Made by a program: the position numbers and the translations under genes. Below, piece after piece: positions 1 to 5,541 of a DNA stretch of 11,178 nucleotides. This DNA is from Alistipes sp. GTDB lineage: Bacteria > Bacteroidota > Bacteroidia > Bacteroidales > Rikenellaceae. The stretch is from the NCBI GenBank assembly GCA_017380955.1, contig JAFOCZ010000068.1, positions 1-11,178 of the forward strand. The letters are read 5' to 3'. Numbering within the stretch: position 1 is the stretch's first letter; each line of letters opens with the position of its first letter. The notes beneath the pieces were generated by a model, which worked only from the letters and a program-made list of their open reading frames with translations, ran no database searches and had not been told where the DNA came from.

Positions 1-879
1 AACCTCGATGTAACACTTACCCTTGTAGACTACAAGATCGACAACACCCTTATCAACGTTGCTTGCGAGGGTGCATCATACTTCAAGTATATCTACTGCT
101 CGCTCAGCGACAACAAGTGGAAAGATGTATATGGTGGCTCGGCTAAGAAGGCTGGTGAGTACATCATTATGAACCCTAATTCATCAGATATCTACGACAC
201 TGACATCACTCCTCTTACCGAGGATGGCAACATCTTCCTTAACGGTCTTAGCACCGACACCGAGTATGTCCTCGTATGTGTTGCTGTGGATGAGAATGGC
301 GTAATCTCTAAGCCTGCAACTTGCTACTTCGAGCCTATTGCCAACATCGGTAATATGGTTAAGCGCACCGACGCTAACTGGGCAGATGGCAAGCCTACAA
401 TCACCCTCGGTGAAACCGCAGAGGTGGAGTTCTTCAACTTCACGTGGTATACAACACCTCAGAAGGGCTTCGTGGCATACTCTATGGCTGACCACCCAGG
501 TAACTTCAAGAACGACTACTACAACACCAACGTCGACACTCCTGAGAAACTTATCGCCTACATCGTAGCAGGTTGCGACAATGGTCAGCGTGAGTGTGGT
601 CACAAGTGTGAGTGGGCAGAGTCTTACTCTTACACCTGGAAGGAGATGGAGGATCTCAATGGTGACGGCCGTATCGAGTTCGACGAGTGGGTTGAGCATA
701 CAACGACAGACCTCCCTGGTGTCTACAACTCATACTTCTATGGTACTAAGGGTGAGCACCGCATCTACATCACCTGGGTAGGTGAGGATGGCAATTTCCA
801 CGAGCCATTTGTCTTCAACCCAACTACCGGCGAGGAGGAGGAGTTGAATGCTGATAATTTCCCTCCATACTTCGAGTAA
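1..879 (+). CDS. C-terminal part of a secreted/surface-type protein with an EF-hand loop (5' end outside window)
   Basis: The reading frame is open from base 1 and ends at TAA 877-879. The start lies upstream, and the first internal ATG (169) is not a credible start because coding sequence continues before it. Residues encoded around 220-330 (NGLSTDTEYVLVCVAVDENG) resemble a fibronectin-III/Ig-like beta strand pattern. At 652-687 there is a textbook EF-hand calcium loop, DLNGDGRIEFDE, with acidic or polar residues at loop positions 1, 3, 5, 9 and 12. Two cysteines (CGHKC) lie just before it. Aromatic-rich beta-type sequence and many Asn/Asp/Thr residues fit an extracytoplasmic protein, but the signal peptide or lipobox would be outside the window. 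I recognise no named family. Function unknown; calcium-stabilised surface lipoprotein or adhesin-like protein is an inference. Confidence 0.85.
   Translation, partial: NLDVTLTLVDYKIDNTLINVACEGASYFKYIYCSLSDNKWKDVYGGSAKKAGEYIIMNPNSSDIYDTDITPLTEDGNIFLNGLSTDTEYVLVCVAVDENGVISKPATCYFEPIANIGNMVKRTDANWADGKPTITLGETAEVEFFNFTWYTTPQKGFVAYSMADHPGNFKNDYYNTNVDTPEKLIAYIVAGCDNGQRECGHKCEWAESYSYTWKEMEDLNGDGRIEFDEWVEHTTTDLPGVYNSYFYGTKGEHRIYITWVGEDGNFHEPFVFNPTTGEEEELNADNFPPYFE
652..687 (+). other. EF-hand calcium-binding loop coding segment
   Basis: Twelve codons encode DLNGDGRIEFDE, matching the canonical EF-hand loop: D at 1, N at 3, D at 5, hydrophobic I at 8, E at 9 and E at 12. Only one copy is visible, so it is not a dockerin pair. 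Calcium binding is predicted from motif identity only. Confidence 0.7.
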
Positions 880-922
880 TTTATTGTGATAGTGGCGCGT
901 TAGCGGCACATCCCTAAAAGAC

Positions 923-964
923 AACCACCCAGGTCTGTACTTTTTGTACTATCCCTGGGTGGTT
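923..964. repeat. Hairpin 1 of the array
   Basis: A perfect 11-bp stem, AACCACCCAGG (923-933) with CCTGGGTGGTT (954-964), encloses a 20-nt loop holding two GTAC tetramers (937-940, 946-949) that can pair with each other. It lies 44 bp after the stop of the first gene and is followed by ACTTTTG, so weak terminator activity is possible. Confidence 0.8.
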
Positions 965-1052
965 ACTTTTGTGATATACCACTACCACACCACTCTGACA
1001 ATAAATTATTTTGAATAGAAGACGGTATCTTCGACCCATCCCAAATGTAAGA

Positions 1053-1088
1053 CCCCTCGGGCTGTACTATTTGTACTATCCCGAGGGG
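1053..1088. repeat. Hairpin 2 of the array
   Basis: A perfect 9-bp stem, CCCCTCGGG (1053-1061) with CCCGAGGGG (1080-1088), encloses an 18-nt loop with TGTACTAT repeated twice at 9-nt spacing (1063-1070, 1072-1079). The stem sequence differs from hairpin 1 but pairing is preserved. Confidence 0.8.
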
Positions 1089-1181
1089 ATCTTCATTTGC
1101 GATAGGACAAATCTAACCCACTCTGACAATAAATTATTTTTGATTATAAGGCTGCATCTGCGGCCTATCCCTAAAAGTAAT

Positions 1182-1219
1182 CGACCTCGGGCTGTACTAT
1201 TTGTACTATCCCGAGGTCG
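1182..1219. repeat. Hairpin 3 of the array
   Basis: A perfect 10-bp stem, CGACCTCGGG (1182-1191) with CCCGAGGTCG (1210-1219), encloses a loop identical to that of hairpin 2. Compared with hairpin 2, the outer stem bases have changed on both arms so that they still pair. Confidence 0.8.
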
Positions 1220-1342
1220 CTTCTTTTGCGATAGACCACATCTATTACCTTCTAATCAAAAATTAGTCACGCTGAGGTAGGCAACGTTGATAGTGTTTAT
1301 GGGAATTTATGGGGATTATATGTAGTGATGGGGTAGTGTCTA

Positions 1343-1432
1343 TGTCATCCTTGTCGAAGGATCTCCTCGCTATGGACACGTTGTCAGTGGGTAGTATAAC
1401 GAGGAGATTCCTCGACTACGCTCGGAATGACA
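1343..1432. repeat. Inverted repeat of the CATTCCGAGC type
   Basis: The left arm (TGTCATCC.. to ATCTCCTCG, 1343-1369) and right arm (CGAGGAGAT.. to CGGAATGACA, 1400-1432) are imperfect inverted copies around a ~30-nt centre. The right arm read on the minus strand begins TGTCATTCCGAGCGTAGTCG, which I recognise as a small palindromic repeat scattered through intergenic DNA of many bacteria, Bacteroidetes included. It could fold into a long stem-loop. No coding capacity. It may be a non-autonomous mobile or REP-like element, and it sits downstream of the minus-strand recF operon, where it could affect transcript ends. Confidence 0.6.
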
Positions 1433-1442
1433 TTTAAATATA

Positions 1443-1469
1443 TTTAGTGAGTTTAGTGAATTTAGTGTT
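1443..1469. repeat. Three tandem 9-bp TTTAGTGAN repeats
   Basis: TTTAGTGAG, TTTAGTGAA and TTTAGTGTT follow one another directly. A small slippage-type repeat between the inverted repeat and the end of the DUF721 gene; no function can be assigned. Confidence 0.5.
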
Positions 1470-1507
1470 TTACTCCTAACTCCCCATCTCTGCCCAAAGT
1501 AGTTGTC

Positions 1508-1798
1508 TTACCTCACAATAATGGCATTGACGATTTGGAACTTGGCGCGGGTGTTGAGGCGCATCATAAGTTCGTCGCGGCGAAAGAAAATCTCCTGGCG
1601 CGCTACGCCCGAGGAGATACCTATATATAATATACCCCTCTCGTAGCGGAACTCCGTCGTGAGCGCTGCGATGTGCTCGCCGACAATCTCCCTCCAAAAT
1701 TCGGGGAGTTTGCCCTCGGCAACACGGCGTGCTACATATGGGCGCTCGAAGAACTCCTTGAGGATGTCGCCTATAGGTTTTGGGTCGGTACGTTTCAT
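1508..1798 (-). CDS. DUF721 / DciA-like protein
   Basis: A 96-residue protein of the DUF721 family, to which the bacterial replicative-helicase loader/operator DciA belongs. The family pattern is visible: an N-terminal helical region with IGDILKEFFERPYVARRVAEGKLPEFWREIVG, then HIAALTTEFRYERGILYIGISSGVARQEIFFRRDELMMRLN, in which the hydrophobic beta strands and the A-x-x-E-x-x-F-x-x-x-E-L-x-x-x-L-N segment are typical. Length is normal for the short Bacteroidetes members. Its ATG overlaps the recF stop in an ATGA (1795-1798), so translation is probably coupled. By analogy with DciA it would assist DnaB loading in replication; that role is inferred from family and from its recF neighbour, not shown here. 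Confidence 0.85.
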   Translation of the reverse strand: MKRTDPKPIGDILKEFFERPYVARRVAEGKLPEFWREIVGEHIAALTTEFRYERGILYIGISSGVARQEIFFRRDELMMRLNTRAKFQIVNAIIVR

Positions 1799-2886
1799 AG
1801 TGTTGTGGCTGTGCCAGCGGCGATGTTAAAGAGTTTATACTCTGCGCCTGCCTCGCCAAGAGTGCGCTCCAGGCGGTGTTTGTTGCAGTCGGTGATGAAT
1901 ATCTGACCAAACATATCGCCACCCACCAAGCGCAGCAGGTGTGCCACGCGGCGCATATCGAGTTTGTCGAAAAGGTCGTCGAGGAGCAATATAGGCTTCT
2001 CGCCGCTGCTCTTGGCAAGGAGTGTATACTCCGCCAACTTCAGGGCTATGAGGAACGACTTCTGCTGTCCCTGTGAGCCGAACTTACGCAATGGGTAGTC
2101 GCCGATGCTGAAGAGGATATCGTCGCGGTGAAGACCTACCGAGGTATACTCGTTGACAAAATCCTTCTGTCGTGACTGCAGCAGCAACTCCATAAGTGGT
2201 GTCTCCTGCACCTCGGAGCGATACTCTATGCCTATGGTCTCGCGCTCCTCGGCAAGGATGCCATAGTAGTGCTCTACGAGGGGTTGCATAGCGGCGATGG
2301 TCTCGGTGCGTCGTGCAAAGATGGTCTCGGCAGCCGCCGAAAGCATAGTGTCGTAGATGAGAAGCATATCCTCCGAGGGGCTGCACTTCAGGAGTTTGTT
2401 GCGCTCCTGGAGTGTGGCGTTGTAGCGCATAAGGGCGCTGAGATATGTGCGGTCGCTCTGCGAGATAAACCTGTTTATATACTTACGGCGCTCCTCGGCA
2501 GAGTCGCTGATGAGGGCTGTGTCGCCGGGTGATACCACCACGATGGGTATACCTCCCACGTGGTCCGAGAGTTTGTCATACTCCTTGCCATTGCGCTTCA
2601 GGGTCTTGCCACTGCGGCGTGTGTAGGCACATACTATCTGCTCGGGGCGCTCATCATCACGCTCAAAACGTCCATCAATGATGAAGCCCTCCTCGCCGTG
2701 ACGTACGCTCTGCGTATCTGTAGAGGTGTGCATAGAGCGCGCCATAGAGAGGTAGTGGATGGCGTCGAGGATATTTGTCTTACCCGCGCCATTATCACCC
2801 ACGAAGCAGTTGATGCCTCGCGAGAGCGATAGTTGCTCCTCGGTAATATTCTTGAAGTTTATGAGGGATAGTCTGTCGAGTATCAT
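1795..2886 (-). CDS. recF: DNA replication and repair protein RecF
   Basis: An SMC/ABC-type ATPase of 363 residues, the usual RecF length. The N-terminus shows the RecF opening (MILDRLSLINFKNITEEQL) and Walker A GDNGAGKT at residues 30-37. The C-terminal half has GLHRDD (251-256), the ABC signature-like GSQGQQK (270-276), Walker B ILLLDD (299-304) and the D-loop LFDKLD (305-310). RecF acts in the cytoplasm with RecO and RecR to load RecA at single-strand gaps and stalled forks. It overlaps the upstream lipoprotein gene by 4 bp (2883-2886) and the downstream DUF721 gene by 4 bp, so it is the middle gene of a coupled operon. No missing motif or frameshift is seen. Confidence 0.95.
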   Translation of the reverse strand: MILDRLSLINFKNITEEQLSLSRGINCFVGDNGAGKTNILDAIHYLSMARSMHTSTDTQSVRHGEEGFIIDGRFERDDERPEQIVCAYTRRSGKTLKRNGKEYDKLSDHVGGIPIVVVSPGDTALISDSAEERRKYINRFISQSDRTYLSALMRYNATLQERNKLLKCSPSEDMLLIYDTMLSAAAETIFARRTETIAAMQPLVEHYYGILAEERETIGIEYRSEVQETPLMELLLQSRQKDFVNEYTSVGLHRDDILFSIGDYPLRKFGSQGQQKSFLIALKLAEYTLLAKSSGEKPILLLDDLFDKLDMRRVAHLLRLVGGDMFGQIFITDCNKHRLERTLGEAGAEYKLFNIAAGTATTL

Positions 2887-3422
2887 CTTTCGAGTTCTTC
2901 GTAGTTGTTTATCAGAAGTGCTATGTCGCCTGTGGCGTACTCATAGGTTTGGTATCTTATAATGCCGTCGCTGTCAACGATATAGCATCGTGGAACGTAC
3001 ATCGTGGCATAGGCGTAGTATATCTGCTTTGCGCTATCTGCAGCGATGGGAAACTGCAACTTATGCTCATTGCGGAAGGCGAGGATATTCTCGTTGCTGC
3101 CACCACGCGAGATGGCCATAATGTTATACTCTCGGTCGCTGCTATTGAGGTGCTCTTGCAGGTCACACATCATATCTCTGCAGTCGGGGCAGGTGTGCGA
3201 GAAGAGTATGAGCAGCGTGGTCTCGCCGTTGGGAATCCGTAGCATCTCACCATCAAGAGACTCTACCTCAAACCCTGGCGCACGGTCTCCAACATCCACC
3301 AGCGAGGTCTCGGCATAGGATGGCAAATCCTCCTCTATGACCTTGCACGATGCCACCATCGTGGCGCACGCCAGCACCACGCACCACACCGCCATAGCCC
3401 TATGTCGATAATTCGCAACCAT
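2883..3422 (-). CDS. Thioredoxin-fold (TlpA/AhpC-TSA-like) lipoprotein
   Basis: From the ATG at 3422 the protein has 179 residues. An n-region with Arg/His (MVANYRHR), a hydrophobic stretch and a lipobox VASC (lipidated Cys 26) indicate an exported lipoprotein. The rest is a redoxin: V-G-D-R-A-P-G-F (~44-51), the active site CPDC (78-81, in FSHTCPDC), and the strand with a likely cis-proline in MYVPRCYIVD. Two extra cysteines (Cys 86 and the one after the cis-Pro) are present. A longer reading starts at 3458, but it would begin upstream of the -7 element and its first residues are not signal-like. A start at 3395 would lose the positive n-region. It probably reduces or isomerises disulfides or acts in a thiol-peroxidase-like reaction in the envelope; substrate unknown. 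First gene of the operon with recF. Confidence 0.85.
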   Translation of the reverse strand: MVANYRHRAMAVWCVVLACATMVASCKVIEEDLPSYAETSLVDVGDRAPGFEVESLDGEMLRIPNGETTLLILFSHTCPDCRDMMCDLQEHLNSSDREYNIMAISRGGSNENILAFRNEHKLQFPIAADSAKQIYYAYATMYVPRCYIVDSDGIIRYQTYEYATGDIALLINNYEELER

Positions 3423-3426
3423 AATG

Positions 3427-3434
3427 CAAAGATA
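3427..3434 (-). promoter_or_regulatory. Bacteroidetes -7 promoter element for the lipoprotein-recF-DUF721 operon
   Basis: Read on the minus strand this is TATCTTTG, a full match to TAnnTTTG. Only 4 nt separate it from the ATG at 3422, which places the expected transcription start at or next to the start codon. No clear -33 TTTG was seen. Confidence 0.6.
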
Positions 3435-3518
3435 GGAAAAAATAGATATCTCCGGCATAACCTACGAAATTATAAATAAAAAATTAGCAGTTCGCTATGA
3501 TTTTCAAATAATTTATTG

Positions 3519-3526
3519 TACTTTTG
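3519..3526 (+). promoter_or_regulatory. Bacteroidetes -7 promoter element for the TPR gene
   Basis: TACTTTTG matches TAnnTTTG and is followed by an AT-rich leader of about 50 nt before the ATG at 3584. The -33 region is not distinct. It drives the plus strand, divergent from the operon whose promoter is ~90 bp to the left. Confidence 0.6.
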
Positions 3527-3583
3527 CAAGTTGATTAGTCAAAACGTGCGAACAATATAAAATAATTAAATACTTAACTTATT

Positions 3584-4225
3584 ATGGCAAACAAAGTTCA
3601 GAACCCTGAGACCGATATTATGGTTGAGACTAAGGGTAAGTTGGAGTTGTTCTTCGACAACTATGGTAACAAGGTGCTCAAGGCTCTTGTAGGTATCACA
3701 TTGGTGGCTGTGGCAATCTTCGTGGTTGTAGGCATTATGAACAACAGCGCAGAGAAGAAGGAGAATGCTGCACAGGCTGCTCTCACCGTAGCACTCACAA
3801 CAGAGGCTGAGGTAGAGGCTTATGTGGCTATCGCAAACGACTATGCTGGCACAAAGGCTGCTAACACTGCTGTATATATGGCTGGTGCTGAGTACCTCGA
3901 GGCTGGTGACTTGGAGAATGCTAAGGCATACCTCGCAAAGTATGAGAACGCTGAGGGTGCTGCAGGTGAGATTATCAACGCTCTTGTTTACACTCTTCGT
4001 GGTGATATCGCTGTTGAGGAGAACGACTTGCAGAGCGCTGCAGAGTTGTTCACAAAGGCTTTGGAGGCAAGCGACGATATGTATACAGCAGAGGCTGCAA
4101 CACGCAAGGTTGCTTTGGTGTACGCTGCTATGGGTGATGCTCAGAAGGCTTCTGAGGCATACAAGGCTCTCGTTGCTAAGTACCCAGAGTTGACAATCTC
4201 TTACGCTAAGTATATCGCAGAGTAA
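3584..4225 (+). CDS. Membrane-anchored tetratricopeptide-repeat protein
   Basis: A 213-residue protein with a short cytosolic N-terminus, one transmembrane helix at about residues 32-52 (VLKALVGITLVAVAIFVVVG), then an alanine-rich helical domain. TPR-like pairs are visible, such as AGAEYLEAGDLENAKAYLAKYE, LRGDIAVEENDLQSAAELFTKALE and ALVYAAMGDAQKASEAYKALVAKYPE. The topology is like YfgM/YbgF-type envelope scaffolds, but orthology is not claimed. Codon use is strongly biased (GCT, AAG, GAG), suggesting high expression. In Bacteroidales a TPR protein of this kind commonly sits between recF and ribH, and the same order is kept here. It probably forms an operon with the next gene (gap 9 bp). Confidence 0.8.
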   Translation: MANKVQNPETDIMVETKGKLELFFDNYGNKVLKALVGITLVAVAIFVVVGIMNNSAEKKENAAQAALTVALTTEAEVEAYVAIANDYAGTKAANTAVYMAGAEYLEAGDLENAKAYLAKYENAEGAAGEIINALVYTLRGDIAVEENDLQSAAELFTKALEASDDMYTAEAATRKVALVYAAMGDAQKASEAYKALVAKYPELTISYAKYIAE

Positions 4226-4234
4226 CATACGGTT

Positions 4235-4636
4235 ATGATATCTCAGGTGGCATCAAATATGAAGTTTGGCGTTGTTGTAGTCCGCGAATTCGAGGAGTAC
4301 AACGCCCAGAACCTGATGCCTCTTGTCGATACTCTGCAGAGGCTGGGATGCGCTGACGAGAACATCGTCATCAAGTTTGTCCCTACGGCTCACGATGTGG
4401 TTATCGCAACGCAGTTTATGGCGGAGTATACCGACGTAGATGGCGTGATAATCCTTGCACCACAAAACCGCATTATGGGAACATTGTCTATTATGAACGG
4501 CATTGTTCAGTTGCAAATCCACTGGAATATGGTGGTGGAGATTGGCGGTGTGGAGTGTGCCGAGAATATCGTGGATATGATAGTTCTGCAGAATGAGATG
4601 GATGAGGAGGCGGTGCCTGTTCAGAGTATCTCATAA
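4235..4636 (+). CDS. Degenerate lumazine-synthase (RibH)-like protein lacking the active site
   Basis: A 133-residue protein that follows the 6,7-dimethyl-8-ribityllumazine synthase pattern: ASNMKFGVVV at 6-15 (Bacteroidales RibH carries a similar SNMKFGIVV block, which also supports the start at 4235), then ENIVIKFVP (42-50), AEYTDVDGVIIL (63-74) and NGIVQLQI (88-95). The catalytic parts are gone. The substrate-binding G-(S/A)-F-E becomes TAHD (51-54). The GCVI-x-G-x-T-x-H-F-D segment with the catalytic histidine is replaced by APQNRIMGTLS and is several residues shorter. The C-terminal RAG-x-K-x-GNKG loop is absent. RibH normally has ~155-165 residues. The frame is intact, so it is not a fresh pseudogene. 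It occupies the usual ribH position behind the TPR gene. Riboflavin synthesis by this protein is unlikely; its present role is unknown. Confidence 0.75.
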   Translation: MISQVASNMKFGVVVVREFEEYNAQNLMPLVDTLQRLGCADENIVIKFVPTAHDVVIATQFMAEYTDVDGVIILAPQNRIMGTLSIMNGIVQLQIHWNMVVEIGGVECAENIVDMIVLQNEMDEEAVPVQSIS

Positions 4637-4654
4637 GCGTATCGGTTATAATTA

Positions 4655-4692
4655 AATTGGGATTGTCGGTTTCGGCAATCCCAATTTTTTTT
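4655..4692 (+). terminator. Intrinsic terminator after the TPR/RibH-like genes
   Basis: A 14-bp stem (4655-4668 with 4673-4686, one T-G wobble) around a GTTT loop is followed by a T run to 4692. It ends the two-gene unit 19 bp after the stop codon and isolates it from the promoter at 4761. Confidence 0.9.
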
Positions 4693-4734
4693 GTGTTAAG
4701 CCCGTGAAACTCGTGTGCAAAAAATAGGGCGAAA

Positions 4735-4768
4735 TTTGCATAAGAATCGAGAATTTTTCGTACCTTTG
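4735..4768 (+). promoter_or_regulatory. Promoter of the hydrolase-murF-ddl operon
   Basis: The -7 element TACCTTTG (4761-4768) matches TAnnTTTG exactly and a TTTG (4735-4738) lies 22 bp upstream, near the usual -33 distance. The ATG at 4774 begins 5 nt after the -7 element, so the mRNA is expected to be leaderless or nearly so. Confidence 0.65.
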
Positions 4769-4773
4769 CATTT

Positions 4774-5538
4774 ATGGATAAGCGTTATACATATGAGGGT
4801 GTGGAACTCGCCTATTCCGTTGAGGGTGAGGGCGATGCACTACTTTTGCTTCACGGCTGGGGTTGCGACAGAAACATTTGGAAGGCAACCGCGGAGGTGT
4901 TGCGCCACCACTTTATGGTTGTGGCGGTAGATTTTGCGGGCTTTGGCAAGAGCCAGGAGCCTCGCGAGGTGTGGGGTGTCGAGGAGTATACACGCTCTGT
5001 GGAGGCTCTTGTTAAGGAGTTGGGTGTGGTGCGCCCAATAGTTGTAGGACACTCCTTTGGTGGCCGTGTGTCGATACTCTACGCATCGCGCAACGAGGTA
5101 AAGCGTGTGGTGCTCACGGATGCTGCGGGTGTGAAGCCTCGCCGCTCGTTGGGCTACTATCGTAAGGTCTACACCTACAAACTCCTTAAACACGCCCTGC
5201 CGCTGCTCATAGGCGCGAAGAAGGCGCAGATGCTCCTCGAGCAGCGCCGTAAGGCCTCGGCATCGTCGGACTACAATAACGCTACGCCTATGATGCGCGC
5301 CATATTGTCGAAGTGCGTGAATGAGGATTTGTGCGCTGTGATGCCAAAGATTCAGGCTCCTGTGTTGCTCTTCTGGGGTGATAAGGATACCGCAACGCCA
5401 CTCTCGGATGCTCACACTATGGAGCGCCTTATCCCCGATGCAGGGTTGGTGGTTGCTCAGGGTGCTGGACACTTTGCTATGTTGGAGCAGGCGGAGTTGT
5501 GGCGAGCATCGTTACTGTCGTTCCTAAAAATTGAATAA
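4774..5538 (+). CDS. Alpha/beta-fold hydrolase
   Basis: A 254-residue single-domain alpha/beta hydrolase with no signal peptide, so cytoplasmic. The oxyanion-hole HGWG is at 27-30, the nucleophile elbow GHSFGG at 92-97 (Ser 94), the acid at WGDKD (Asp 205) and the histidine in GAGHFAMLE (His 233): a full catalytic triad. A basic cap domain (about 121-170) separates the core halves. The substrate cannot be read from the sequence. It starts the operon and is 3 bp from the MurF-like gene, so a role in cell-wall precursor metabolism, for example hydrolysis of an ester or amide in that pathway, is possible but inferred only from position. The start follows the -7 element by 5 nt. Confidence 0.88.
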   Translation: MDKRYTYEGVELAYSVEGEGDALLLLHGWGCDRNIWKATAEVLRHHFMVVAVDFAGFGKSQEPREVWGVEEYTRSVEALVKELGVVRPIVVGHSFGGRVSILYASRNEVKRVVLTDAAGVKPRRSLGYYRKVYTYKLLKHALPLLIGAKKAQMLLEQRRKASASSDYNNATPMMRAILSKCVNEDLCAVMPKIQAPVLLFWGDKDTATPLSDAHTMERLIPDAGLVVAQGAGHFAMLEQAELWRASLLSFLKIE

Positions 5539-5541
5539 CCG

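Larger units (their letters stand above)
881..1265. repeat. Array of three tandem ~128-bp hairpin units
   Basis: Three diverged units follow one another with offsets of 127 and 130 bp (first GTAC of each loop at 937, 1064 and 1194). Each unit has four parts in order: a short variable hairpin; a near-constant (C/T)ATCCC(T)AAA block; a long hairpin with a conserved loop; and a TTTTGCGATAG-like tail (TTTTGTGATA in unit 1). A 22-bp stretch is identical at 991-1012 and 1119-1140. The first short stem is GTG-g-CGC/GCG-g-CAC (892-909). The third is AGGC-t-GCA/TGC-g-GCCT (1149-1166). The second copy can instead form GAAGA/TCTTC (1018-1032). No ORF is plausible here. The array may end transcripts of the upstream gene or encode a structured RNA; neither is shown. 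Confidence 0.8.

Noticed and set aside
881..1265. Possible CRISPR array
   Set aside because: Only three units, each ~128 bp with diverged stems and conserved spacers; no short direct repeat with unique spacers and no cas genes.
1011..1280. 89-codon plus-strand open frame across the hairpin array
   Set aside because: It reads through the repeated units and gives internally repeated peptide text (LRPIPN/LRPIPK). Repeats explain it better than a gene, and it has no start context.
1476..2018. Minus-strand 180-codon frame overlapping recF and DUF721 in another phase
   Set aside because: Low-complexity Arg/Pro/Ser composition; both overlapping genes are well supported by family motifs.
3566..4228. 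Minus-strand open frame opposite the TPR gene
   Set aside because: Ser/Leu/Cys-rich mirror of biased GCT/GAG/AAG codons; no motifs and no promoter.
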